This document shows positions 1 through 7,441 of a stretch of DNA of 20,566 nucleotides, in pieces; positions within the stretch are counted from its first letter, which is position 1, and the number at the start of each line of letters is the position of its first letter. The stretch spans positions 1 to 20,566 of IMG/VR virus record IMGVR_UViG_3300051212_000613. One strand, written 5' to 3'. A program made the translations under genes and the position numbers. This DNA is from a virus. The notes under the pieces were generated by a model that was not told the DNA's origin, did not search any database, and saw only the letters and a program-made list of their open reading frames with translations.

Positions 1-2213
1 TATCGTAATCCTGCTATTTTTAAGATAGCACCCAATTCACCACTTTCTCTAGTTACTGGCTTGCCTTTTGGTGGAGGCGCTGTGGCACCATCTGGAGGAC
101 TTGGTACATTATTGGTCACAGGCTTAAACTTGGGATTAGTTGGCTTTGGAGGTGATGATGGTTTATTATATGCCTGTGCACCACCGCCTGCTCTTGCGCT
201 TCCATAATTTGGGCTCATTTGTCCGCTTACAATACCTTCTTCTGCGCCTTGGTCAAAACTTGGTGTTTTAATACCTGATAATTCCAACATACGAGCCTGT
301 TCATATCGTGAGTGATGACGCTCTTTAAGTTTGCTCATTATACGACCACAGGCACCTTCTACCATACGATCAAACATTTCTGCTTTAGGATGTTTTGGAT
401 CAATACGATATTTTTCCTTTAACTCCTTACACATCTTTGTGACAAAGCCTTCTTCACCAATAGTAAATGTACCATTGTTCTCATTGAAGAACCCACTAAC
501 ACGACTAAAGATTTCATCTACTATACGGTGCATCATCTTTCCTTCCATCATAGGGGCAGGATTTGGTACCATTGGTCCTGGTGCTGCTCCACCGGCTGCT
601 GCCATAGGATCCATTGGAGGTGCTGCTGGTGCTGCCATATCAGGTGCAGGCGGTGCAGCGGCTTCAGGAGGAGGTGCTGCTGGTGCTGGGGCAGGTGGTT
701 GTGCGGGTGGGGGAGGAGCTGCTGGCACTGCGCTTGCTCCATCAAATCCTAAACGATCACTTAAGTCTGTTCCATTCTCTGCATCATAACTTCTTAAAAA
801 TTCATTAATGATTGGTCTAGCATCCATTTCATCTAAACCTAAATCAGCTAACAGAGCAAATGCTTTATTAAGTTTTTTCTCATCAATCATTCCGGCAACA
901 CTATCTATAGCATTATCACCATTTGTACCTAATGGAACTTCACTGGCAAATAATTGTTTCAATTGTTCCATTGCTTGATTTTGTACTTCCTCATCACCAC
1001 TAAAAACATCATCTGTTTCACTGACAATTTGATTCAAATACTGTTCAAATGTACTAAATTCTTTAACGTCTTTTTCCTTACCTTTCATAGCCTGCTTGGC
1101 AAGATGTTTAGCACGACTTTGTCCACCATGTTCGGCCTTGTCACCGGCATCTTTCTTTTTCTTAGGAGGATCAGGATCAAATGGTGGATCATTTTCATCA
1201 TACTCTTTATCACCTTCTAGGATATCATCTGCTGATAACTCTTTAATAGGTATTTGTGTTTCATCAACTAACTTATAGATATATGGAAAGGCATCTTTAA
1301 GTTCTTCATTAAAACTACGTACGGTTAGTCTATCAACCCAATCATTTAATATATCTTCTGGGACTTCATTCTTTTCCGCTACACTGAAACTTTCTCTAAA
1401 CTGACCGTAATATTTTTGTGTTTGTAGTGCGTGAATTTCTTCTTTAATACCAGCTATACGCTCAATCACTTTTTCCTGTACAGTGCTCATATTCTCACTG
1501 ATTACAGGACTACGATCAACATAATTCTTGAATATTCTTAACTTACCTAATTCTTCACTTAGTCCAATAATATAGTTGCCAATATCATCAAAGAAACTAC
1601 CACCTTCGCTGATATGGTGAGCCATTGCTCTGGCACCATTTAAGTGTTTAATTGGATAGCGAAAACGTTCTCCTATGCTGTTTTCCACATAGATATTTTC
1701 AATATGTTGAGTACGTCCGTTTGGAGCATTAAAGTTAATAGGCTGTGTGTGCCTTACTATAATCTTTGCTTCACCCATTTCTTGGTAGCTAGTCTTGCTA
1801 GTACCAAATAATTTTGATTCATTCATATTACCTTCCCCGATAGAGTGACGTCTTACTAGATTACTTTGACTTGGGTTTTGTGCGTTAAAATTAAGTCCAT
1901 GTGTTTGAGCAAATTTTGGTAATATGCTACGGATAAATCTATCCCAAGACCTACTTTGAACCTGTTCATTCCAACTAACATCTAATCCAGGACTGCCATC
2001 CCCTTCTTCTTTTTCGTTTAGACTGACTGTTACATTAACTAATTTTTCACCACTTTCATCTACAAAATCAAAATTAAATTTACGGGCATCTTGATCTTTA
2101 AGATTTACTCCATCAATAGGTTTATCGTCTGCTGTACTCTTTTTTAGACTGGGAAATCTAGTCTGTAATTGACGACCCAAATCTACAGCTATGCGTTGAA
2201 AATTAGCACTCAT
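1..2213 (-). CDS. Large conserved phage protein of unknown function, 3' end cut by window
   Basis: The frame is open from the ATG at 2213 to the left edge with no stop, giving at least 737 codons; the C-terminus lies outside the window. I do not recognise a domain. Visible regions are a polar N-terminal part (about 1-320) with a conserved-looking stretch around 125-230 rich in Gly, His and aromatic residues, a Lys/Asp-rich linker near 345-375, an acidic helical part to about 480, a Pro/Ala/Met-rich linker at about 493-553, another helical region, and a Pro-rich tail before the edge. The linker layout suggests a multidomain structural or assembly protein. It follows gp17 by 11 bases and has its own late promoter. 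It is not the portal gp20: neither length nor sequence pattern fits. Start choice: the only ATG beside the promoter; no Shine-Dalgarno is present, so the transcript may be leaderless. Confidence 0.85.
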   Translation of the reverse strand, partial: MSANFQRIAVDLGRQLQTRFPSLKKSTADDKPIDGVNLKDQDARKFNFDFVDESGEKLVNVTVSLNEKEEGDGSPGLDVSWNEQVQSRSWDRFIRSILPKFAQTHGLNFNAQNPSQSNLVRRHSIGEGNMNESKLFGTSKTSYQEMGEAKIIVRHTQPINFNAPNGRTQHIENIYVENSIGERFRYPIKHLNGARAMAHHISEGGSFFDDIGNYIIGLSEELGKLRIFKNYVDRSPVISENMSTVQEKVIERIAGIKEEIHALQTQKYYGQFRESFSVAEKNEVPEDILNDWVDRLTVRSFNEELKDAFPYIYKLVDETQIPIKELSADDILEGDKEYDENDPPFDPDPPKKKKDAGDKAEHGGQSRAKHLAKQAMKGKEKDVKEFSTFEQYLNQIVSETDDVFSGDEEVQNQAMEQLKQLFASEVPLGTNGDNAIDSVAGMIDEKKLNKAFALLADLGLDEMDARPIINEFLRSYDAENGTDLSDRLGFDGASAVPAAPPPPAQPPAPAPAAPPPEAAAPPAPDMAAPAAPPMDPMAAAGGAAPGPMVPNPAPMMEGKMMHRIVDEIFSRVSGFFNENNGTFTIGEEGFVTKMCKELKEKYRIDPKHPKAEMFDRMVEGACGRIMSKLKERHHSRYEQARMLELSGIKTPSFDQGAEEGIVSGQMSPNYGSARAGGGAQAYNKPSSPPKPTNPKFKPVTNNVPSPPDGATAPPPKGKPVTRESGELGAILKIAGLR

Positions 2214-2218
2214 AGTAA

Positions 2219-2226
2219 TATTTATT
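2219..2226 (-). promoter_or_regulatory. T4-type late promoter (AATAAATA) for the large unknown gene
   Basis: On the minus strand the sequence reads AATAAATA-TTACT-ATG. It matches the phage late -10 consensus NATAAATA, with the last A six bases before the A of the start codon. It overlaps the gp17 stop codon (2225-2227) by two bases. T4 late transcripts start about six bases after the motif, which would place +1 at the ATG. Confidence 0.65.
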
Positions 2227-3802
2227 AGAAACTTTGGGAAAGGAAGATTGGTAATGGCGCAACAAAATCATCCTCTGTGTGTACACCGCTGAGGCTTTCA
2301 AACACTCTAGGATCCCAATCTGCTACTAGATTACTCATTCTACATAGTAATAATAAAGCACTGACAAGATCATCGTGTTCACCCTCTTTAGCTTTGAAAG
2401 TAAAGCCATGTGCTATAAATGACTTTAATTCTGTGATCATAGGGCGACTGGCTATATCCATTTGTCCTGTCTCTATAAGAGCTTTTAATCTAGCACAAGC
2501 AGCAATTTTAGCACTATGCGTGGTGTTAAATCCTTTTCGAAACTTGCGTACATGTCCTTTGCGTATTGGTTCGCTTACCATAAGTCCAGGAAATTTTTCT
2601 TCACCTTGATCACGTATAACAACAAGTCCTGCCTCACCTACGGTATTATTTTCTATACTCCAATAAATGTTGTTTGGGTTTACTTTTTCAGCTAGATGAT
2701 CTAATATATCTTTTAATACCTTAATCTGACCCTGTATTGGTGTAATATTATGATACCACTCTGCTATTTGCTTGAATGTAGGAAGTTCAAACACTACAAT
2801 AGCACTATAGTTTCCACCAGTACCTAAACTAGGATCCAATGCTACAAGATATAGCATTTCTGGATCTATCTTACGATACCAACGTGTTTGCCCCATTTTC
2901 CATATAGGATCACGTCCAACAAGTTCACTTAATCTAATACTGTTGATCAGCGTTTCATCATAGATCAAGAACTCACAGCCATATTCACGACGGAAACGTT
3001 CTTCACCAATACGACCTTGTTCTTCTCTAGCCCACTTCTCATCACGATCTGGGTGTTCATTCCAACTACAAGTAAACGGGAAGAATCCATTCAATCCCAG
3101 TTCTGCCTCATTGCCAAACTCGTCAAACTTATTATTAGCTTCTTTCCATATATTAGCAAAAGTATCCTCATCACTGTTTGGGGTACTGGTAATAATAGCA
3201 CGACCACCAGTTGCTAGTGTTGGAGATATTGAAGTCCAAAACTCGTCAGCAATATTAGGTGGAACGAAAGCAAACTCATCACAGTATAGTAGGGATATGG
3301 ACATACCACGACCAGTATTACCAGTAGTTGTAGCACTGACAATACGACTACCGTTATCAAATTCTATACTACCTTTGTTATAGTTTATAACACCACAACG
3401 TATAAAATCAGGACACAATTCATAAGCATAACGTAATCGTTGCATAATTTCGTATGCACCAGTGTATTTGTGTGCTGCTATAAGAATTGTTTGATCTGGG
3501 TTAAACATAGCATACCATAACAAATAACACACAGCACAGGTAGTTTTGCCCATCTGACGTGGTAGCATATTAACTGTGAACCTATGATTATGATAGGCAT
3601 GCATGAGCCTTTCTTGAAAGTCAAAAGGTTCAAATAACAACTTACCTTGTACAGGATGTTGAATATAGTAGAAGTTTTTGCTAAAATGTAGATATCCAGT
3701 ATCAGGATCGCTACATAGTAGCAAATCCTGAATCTGTTGTTCTGTAAATTTTTCTTTCTTGTGTGCTTTTTTAGTTAGTACACCATCTAACGACTTAACC
3801 AT
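2225..3802 (-). CDS. gp17: Terminase large subunit (packaging ATPase/nuclease)
   Basis: This is the motor that pumps concatemeric DNA into the prohead at the portal and cuts it. At 525 aa it is shorter than T4 gp17 (610 aa) but has the full motif set. The ATPase half has Walker A at 81-88 (PRQMGKTT, like the SRQLGKTT of T4), Walker B LLYCDE at 171-176 with catalytic Glu176, and the coupling motif STPN at 206-209. The RNase H-like nuclease half has the expected acidic triad: Asp323 (ALDPSLG), Glu384 (WSIENN) and Asp477/478 (GEHDDL). The start overlaps the stop of the upstream Asp-rich gene by one base (TAATG), so translation is probably coupled. It has no late promoter of its own and is probably read from the promoter at 5009-5016. 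Confidence 0.97.
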   Translation of the reverse strand: MVKSLDGVLTKKAHKKEKFTEQQIQDLLLCSDPDTGYLHFSKNFYYIQHPVQGKLLFEPFDFQERLMHAYHNHRFTVNMLPRQMGKTTCAVCYLLWYAMFNPDQTILIAAHKYTGAYEIMQRLRYAYELCPDFIRCGVINYNKGSIEFDNGSRIVSATTTGNTGRGMSISLLYCDEFAFVPPNIADEFWTSISPTLATGGRAIITSTPNSDEDTFANIWKEANNKFDEFGNEAELGLNGFFPFTCSWNEHPDRDEKWAREEQGRIGEERFRREYGCEFLIYDETLINSIRLSELVGRDPIWKMGQTRWYRKIDPEMLYLVALDPSLGTGGNYSAIVVFELPTFKQIAEWYHNITPIQGQIKVLKDILDHLAEKVNPNNIYWSIENNTVGEAGLVVIRDQGEEKFPGLMVSEPIRKGHVRKFRKGFNTTHSAKIAACARLKALIETGQMDIASRPMITELKSFIAHGFTFKAKEGEHDDLVSALLLLCRMSNLVADWDPRVFESLSGVHTEDDFVAPLPIFLSQSF

Positions 3803-4431
3803 TATCTAACTTTAATTTCTTTGTATAAATTTAGTAAACGATAGCGTAAGTTTTCACTCATCTGCTGCATGGGGTTATCACCACCTGCTACTTTAGGAAA
3901 TGTCTTTTTTGGTCTATCTAAACCTTCACCGCTACCATCTGTTCCTGACATACGATCAAATCCTGCGGCCATACGTTCCTGTGGTTCATTAGAATATTCT
4001 TCATCCACATCTGGTTCACGACCAAACATAGGTTTTTGTCCATCTGAATCATCATCGCCGCCCATGTCATCACTTGGAGGTTCATCCCCACTATCATCCA
4101 TGTCTGGACTACCATCTGGACCCATATCAGAACTATCATCTTGGCCATCTGATCCTATGCTTAATATACCGCCTGCTGGTCCTGCATCTGGATCATCCAT
4201 TCCCATGCCACTGTCGTCGCCTTTGCCTTGTAGAATGTTTAGTAGTTCACGTATACCTTCTGCACCACTAGCGTTCATATTAACACTCATAGTAGTTGGA
4301 CGTTCGTCCATACCACCTATTGGGCTCATACCCATCATGCCACATTCTTCTACTGGCTGTTCACTTTCGTTTAGGATTTGGCGTCCTTGATCTAAATCTG
4401 CTATTTTTTTATAAAGTTTGTTAAAATCCAT
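3802..4431 (-). CDS. Asp/Gly-rich low-complexity protein upstream of gp17, unknown function
   Basis: 209 aa. A short N-terminal helix (about 1-22, KLYKKIADLD) leads into Met/Gly-rich sequence, a conserved-looking patch at 45-68, a strongly acidic Asp/Ser/Gly/Pro tract at about 71-132, and a basic helical C-terminus (ENLRYRLLNLYKEIK, 193-207). I recognise the type from marine T4-like phages but know no function. It sits one base after the 185-aa gene and overlaps the gp17 start by one base, so the three are probably translated as a unit. An AAGGA ribosome site lies about 8 bases before the ATG. The acidic, disordered middle and terminase linkage would suit a scaffold or packaging-associated protein; that is inference only. 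Confidence 0.8.
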   Translation of the reverse strand: MDFNKLYKKIADLDQGRQILNESEQPVEECGMMGMSPIGGMDERPTTMSVNMNASGAEGIRELLNILQGKGDDSGMGMDDPDAGPAGGILSIGSDGQDDSSDMGPDGSPDMDDSGDEPPSDDMGGDDDSDGQKPMFGREPDVDEEYSNEPQERMAAGFDRMSGTDGSGEGLDRPKKTFPKVAGGDNPMQQMSENLRYRLLNLYKEIKVR

Positions 4432-4432
4432 G

Positions 4433-4990
4433 TTAGCGTCCTTTTTCTTTTGGTGATGATCCTGTAGGCACGCTCTTGGCTAATAACTGATCATTTACAC
4501 CTTTAACTTGTTCACCTGCGTGTTTTACTTTACCCAACTCTTGTAAGAAGCTAAGTCTTTTATCTCCTACAAGATGTTGATAATTGGATTCTTCGTATGG
4601 TTTGCTCAATAAAGCTTCTGTGCTTGTACCAATTCTTTTATATGCTTCTATATTATTAGTTTGTTCTGCGTCTTCAGAATCAGTTTTAACTCTGATACAT
4701 GATGTGTGTACTCTTAGCTTTTCTGCTAGATATGTAGCTAATTCTACTGTGTTAGCAGGATAGTTACAGGTAACATCAAATATATTTACATGAGTAAATT
4801 TTTGATCAGGAAAGTCTAAAGGAGACTCTGTTATAGGAGTTCTTTTAGGTTTACTTACATTAGTACAGTCAAATTTGTTCAAAGCAATTTTCATTTGCTC
4901 ACTGACTTTTTTATCGACTTCACCTGCGATCTTTATTTTAAAACTATAAGTTTTTTTACTTTCTGAAAGGTATTCTTTAAATGTACTCAT
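4433..4990 (-). CDS. Unknown protein with capsid-targeting-like N-terminus
   Basis: 185 aa. The first ten residues, MSTFKEYLSE, resemble the T4 internal-protein targeting peptide (MKTYQEFIAE), after which the gp21 prohead protease cuts at (I/L)-x-E. Cleavage would fall after Glu10. Residues about 15-125 alternate strands and helices in a way compatible with two small alpha/beta units; the last 40 residues are polar and probably flexible. No catalytic motif was seen. It is the first gene after a late promoter (5009-5016) and is followed by the Asp-rich gene and gp17. The ribosome site is weak (GGA about 7 bases before the ATG). A head-internal or prohead-core role is inferred from the N-terminus and the terminase neighbourhood. 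Confidence 0.8.
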   Translation of the reverse strand: MSTFKEYLSESKKTYSFKIKIAGEVDKKVSEQMKIALNKFDCTNVSKPKRTPITESPLDFPDQKFTHVNIFDVTCNYPANTVELATYLAEKLRVHTSCIRVKTDSEDAEQTNNIEAYKRIGTSTEALLSKPYEESNYQHLVGDKRLSFLQELGKVKHAGEQVKGVNDQLLAKSVPTGSSPKEKGR

Positions 4991-5008
4991 ACTATTTCCA
5001 ATATAGTA

Positions 5009-5016
5009 TATTTATT
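5009..5016 (-). promoter_or_regulatory. Late promoter (AATAAATA) for the 185-aa gene / Asp-rich gene / gp17 unit
   Basis: The minus strand reads AATAAATA, followed 18 bases later by the ATG at 4990. Predicted +1 is near 5003, leaving a leader of about 13 bases with a weak GGA. The motif contains the TAA stop codon of gp16 (5012-5014). Confidence 0.65.
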
Positions 5017-5488
5017 TCATATTTTTAAGTTTTTCAAGTAAGCTGTTTCTGTCAGCAACAATATATCCATCACCTGGAATATTAATACCCTTATTGGTAT
5101 CTGATTCAGCATCTTGATCTAACTTAGCTTTTTTCAATTGTAATTCTATCATTCTGAGTTTTTTGTCTACCTTCGCAGCCTTAGCTTCTATAGCATTTTT
5201 AAGCATGGTACCAGCTACTTCAAAAATACGACCACTATAACGTGCTTCTACATTCATGCCCAAGTCCATTAGATCATCATAGGCATTTGTAGCACGATCG
5301 GCTAGTTCATCAAACTCATTATCACTCAAGTCACCCAAGCCTTTAACCTGTGGCAACGCAGCACTGATTTTATCAAACTCTGCTATGTCTCTTAAGAAAG
5401 TTTCTGGCTTGTTTTTTTCTTTCTTTTCTTCACTAGCAAGTTTTTTACTTTCTGGTAAATTTAATACTTCTTCGAGCTTTTTTGTCAT
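5012..5488 (-). CDS. gp16: Terminase small subunit
   Basis: 158 aa, close to T4 gp16 (164 aa). The small terminase forms a ring that recognises or regulates DNA for packaging and stimulates the gp17 ATPase. The layout fits: a polar, Lys/Glu-rich N-terminus (1-35), a central helical region (about 56-125) with heptad-like hydrophobics corresponding to the gp16 oligomerisation core, and a C-terminal tail with a short helix (about 146-158). The pattern NVEARYSGRIFEVAGTMLKNA is characteristic of the marine T4-like homologues. It lies between gp4 and the gp17 gene group. The stop of gp4 lies inside its promoter. There is no Shine-Dalgarno; the ATG is four bases after ATAAATA, so the transcript is predicted to be leaderless. 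Confidence 0.85.
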   Translation of the reverse strand: MTKKLEEVLNLPESKKLASEEKKEKNKPETFLRDIAEFDKISAALPQVKGLGDLSDNEFDELADRATNAYDDLMDLGMNVEARYSGRIFEVAGTMLKNAIEAKAAKVDKKLRMIELQLKKAKLDQDAESDTNKGINIPGDGYIVADRNSLLEKLKNMK

Positions 5489-5492
5489 ATTT

Positions 5493-5500
5493 TATTTATC
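5493..5500 (-). promoter_or_regulatory. Late promoter (GATAAATA) for gp16
   Basis: The minus strand reads GATAAATA-AAAT-ATG, with the last A five bases before the A of the gp16 ATG. The gp4 TAA stop (5496-5498) is inside the motif. No Shine-Dalgarno lies between motif and start, so a leaderless transcript is predicted. Confidence 0.65.
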
Positions 5501-5933
5501 GACGTCGACCTTGGTGGAAAATATCTGTTTCATTCAAAACTCTAAAGTTTAATCCAGAATTTTTACACCATGTTGTAGCTGCTGCCCATTTAGCTTGATT
5601 TACTACGAAGGAACTAGCTCTAGCATGATTGTTTCCTACCTTTTCCATTATCTGCTGATTTTGAGGTTTAATCTCTATAATTTCTGTCAACATCTTTCCT
5701 TTTTTATCTATATATTGTATAAAAAAGTCAGGAACATAAATTGTTTGTCTACCTGATAAAGGATTTTTGTAAGGTATTTTAACGGGTTCACTGGCCCAAC
5801 GTTGTATACTTGGGTTATTATCACAAAAGTTCATGAATGCCCATTCCCAACTACTACGGTATGTTGGGGTTCTCAATCCAACATATTTTTCTGGGTGTTT
5901 CGGGCTAAATTTACCTTTGGCAAATTTGCTCAT
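5496..5933 (-). CDS. gp4: Head completion protein gp4 (TnsA-like nuclease fold)
   Basis: 145 aa, against about 150 in T4. gp4 (gp50/4) is needed to finish DNA-filled heads before tail joining and belongs to the PD-(D/E)xK nuclease superfamily. The signature is intact: YRSSWE at 25-30 (Glu30), PDF at 68-70 (Asp69) and EIK at 87-89 (Glu87, Lys89), followed by the conserved AKW at 114-116. The N-terminal basic stretch (KGKFSPKHPEKYVGLR) is also typical. The start overlaps the stop of the 117-aa gene as ATGA, so it is probably translationally coupled to it. It is probably transcribed from the promoter at 7358-7365 with the two preceding genes. Confidence 0.92.
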   Translation of the reverse strand: MSKFAKGKFSPKHPEKYVGLRTPTYRSSWEWAFMNFCDNNPSIQRWASEPVKIPYKNPLSGRQTIYVPDFFIQYIDKKGKMLTEIIEIKPQNQQIMEKVGNNHARASSFVVNQAKWAAATTWCKNSGLNFRVLNETDIFHQGRRR

Positions 5934-6283
5934 ACAAGAATATTGCGACTCTCAAAACTAGTGTCTTTTTTTGAGTTTTTATATCCTAACACACTAGTTT
6001 GAATTCTATAATAATTTAATATTTGTGTAACTATTTGACCTAATTGTACGTTGGTAAAACTTTTAAGTTTATCTAATAATTCAAAAACATTTACATTATC
6101 AACTCTAGCTTGATTTAATAAAACTATGCCTGTGGTACGAGCAGCTTGTTCCTCAAATCCCCTACGCATAAAAAATCCAAGTACAGCGTCTATTTGGTTA
6201 CTTGGAAAACTAACTTCTGTACTGAAATAATTATCAAAGAAAACTCTAGTTTCTTTTGGGTCAGTATTTGTTGGTATGTTCAA
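5930..6283 (-). CDS. Conserved small phage protein, unknown function
   Basis: 117 aa, no membrane segment and no recognised catalytic motif. It is mostly helical; residues 13-45 (FFDNYFSTEVSFPSNQ followed by an aromatic/Gly motif, FFMRRGFEE) look like the conserved core, and the tail is polar. I recognise the type from marine T4-like phages but not its job. It lies between the tube-initiator-like gene and gp4 and overlaps both by four bases, so a virion-assembly role is likely. No ATG start is available: the frame reads TTG at 6283, overlapping the upstream TGA as TTGA, with GGAGG directly abutting the TTG. An ATA six bases downstream at 6277 would have better ribosome spacing. The start is therefore uncertain. 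Confidence 0.75.
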   Translation of the reverse strand: MNIPTNTDPKETRVFFDNYFSTEVSFPSNQIDAVLGFFMRRGFEEQAARTTGIVLLNQARVDNVNVFELLDKLKSFTNVQLGQIVTQILNYYRIQTSVLGYKNSKKDTSFESRNILV

Positions 6284-7353
6284 CCTCCACCTCCAAGATC
6301 TGTATTATTATTTAAATCACTTCTTGGAGCTGCTATTGTTCTGTTAGAAGTGCCTGTTGTAATTCCAGGAAAGGATGTACCTTTTAAAGCACTGAATCCG
6401 GCAGCAGCCACGCCTAATCCAACATTAGTGGCTAAATTATTCACTTCATTTTTAACAGTGCTCTTTTTAAGACTTTTTGCGTTTTTCACAGTGTTCACAG
6501 CAGCAATGGCGGCATTTAAAACATTACCCTTGCTCCATTGATCTGCGGCTGTTGCTACACCGTCAAATACTCCACCTACTCCAAAGACGGTACTTGAACC
6601 ACCGCCTAATGGACTTAATGGACTAGGCACTTTATCATAATGATCCTGTGCAAATCCTAAGATTTTTCCACTATCAACAGTGCCTATATCATAGTGTAAT
6701 GCTTCATAGACTATGGTCATTTGACATTCTGCACCTTGACTTCCGTTGTCACTCATGTTAGCAGTGTCGTGTTGAAAGTTTTGAATATGAGGATTTTTTA
6801 GTGTGTAACTAACAAATTCTTTTTTATTAATTTGATATAAAATTATTTCATTAAAAAAGGGTATAGTTGAGTTGTTATCAAATCCATAGGTATTAGAAAC
6901 TGTACCCCAGTTTCTCATAGCATTTCTTTTATAGCTTCCAGGATCTTTTGAAGTTATACTATCTGAATAATAATAAGCATAATAACTTTGCCAAAGCATA
7001 TTAACAATATTAGCTCTATCATCATGAAACCTAAAAGTCATCGGTCCAAAATCATGAGTTGTTTGAATAACTTTTTTTCTATTATACTGATTAAGTGTTT
7101 GCGTTTTTATATTAATTTTAGGAAAATCAACTTGTTTTACCAATAAACCTAATTCAGTTCTATGTCTTTGATCCAGTTGTGGGAACTTAACCGTACTAGG
7201 ATTTATTTTAAAAAAACAATGAAATAGAAATTTAGCTTTAGGAGCAAGTCTAAAATAGTCGTCAACAAAGGTTCGTGCGGCATGCTGCCAATCACCCATT
7301 TGACCTTTTGGACTTAAAAATCCACTAGCTACGCTACTTAAAAATCCTGCCAT
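6280..7353 (-). CDS. Tail-tube-fold protein, probable baseplate tube initiator (gp54-like)
   Basis: 357 aa. Residues about 40-135 carry a tube-protein-like pattern: a hydrophobic strand (KFLFHCFFKI), a K-Q-V-D-F-P-K-I segment, NQYNRKKVIQTT and PMTFRFHDD, then a helix with many Tyr residues. This is the arrangement seen in contractile-tail tube and tube-initiator proteins (gp19/gp54/gp48 type). A second strand-rich part spans about 160-230. The C-terminal 110 residues are Gly/Ala/Lys-rich and helical, ending in a Gly run. It is too long for the main tube protein, which is encoded separately at 7442-8113, so a baseplate or tube-end role is the best reading. It is the first gene after a perfect TATAAATA and a terminator, and has no Shine-Dalgarno. 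Confidence 0.62.
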   Translation of the reverse strand: MAGFLSSVASGFLSPKGQMGDWQHAARTFVDDYFRLAPKAKFLFHCFFKINPSTVKFPQLDQRHRTELGLLVKQVDFPKINIKTQTLNQYNRKKVIQTTHDFGPMTFRFHDDRANIVNMLWQSYYAYYYSDSITSKDPGSYKRNAMRNWGTVSNTYGFDNNSTIPFFNEIILYQINKKEFVSYTLKNPHIQNFQHDTANMSDNGSQGAECQMTIVYEALHYDIGTVDSGKILGFAQDHYDKVPSPLSPLGGGSSTVFGVGGVFDGVATAADQWSKGNVLNAAIAAVNTVKNAKSLKKSTVKNEVNNLATNVGLGVAAAGFSALKGTSFPGITTGTSNRTIAAPRSDLNNNTDLGGGG

Positions 7354-7357
7354 ACTA

Positions 7358-7365
7358 TATTTATA
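7358..7365 (-). promoter_or_regulatory. Late promoter, perfect TATAAATA, for the tube-initiator-like gene
   Basis: The minus strand reads TATAAATA-TAGT-ATG, identical to the T4 late consensus. The last A is five bases before the A of the ATG at 7353 and no Shine-Dalgarno is present, so a leaderless transcript is predicted. It sits just after the terminator that ends the gp19 unit. Confidence 0.75.
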
Positions 7366-7405
7366 ACCAAAGATTATAATATATTATAATGATTTTTAGT
7401 CAACA

Positions 7406-7428
7406 AAAAAGGGCCTAAGCCCCTTTTT
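7406..7428 (-). terminator. Rho-independent terminator after gp19
   Basis: An 8-bp perfect stem (AAAAAGGG at 7406-7413 with CCCTTTTT at 7421-7428) closes a 7-base loop. On the minus strand it lies 14 bases after the gp19 stop and is followed by a T run. The A-rich other flank makes it potentially bidirectional. It isolates the gp18/gp19 units from the next promoter at 7358-7365. Confidence 0.85.
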
Positions 7429-7441
7429 GTATAGGATATTT

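Noticed and set aside
331-789. Gly/Ala-rich plus-strand reading frame of 152 codons
   Set aside because: It is the antisense of the Pro/Ala-rich linker of the large minus-strand gene; low complexity on one strand creates open frames on the other, and it has no ribosome site.
1-2213. Large unknown protein as portal protein gp20
   Set aside because: It is longer than gp20 (524 aa in T4) and shows none of the portal sequence features I know; placement near the terminase is not enough.
3869-4390. Plus-strand Ser/Pro-rich frame of 173 codons opposite the Asp-rich gene
   Set aside because: It is antisense to an acidic low-complexity tract, where Asp codons read as Ser/Ile; there is no promoter or ribosome site, while the minus-strand gene is tightly coupled to its neighbours.
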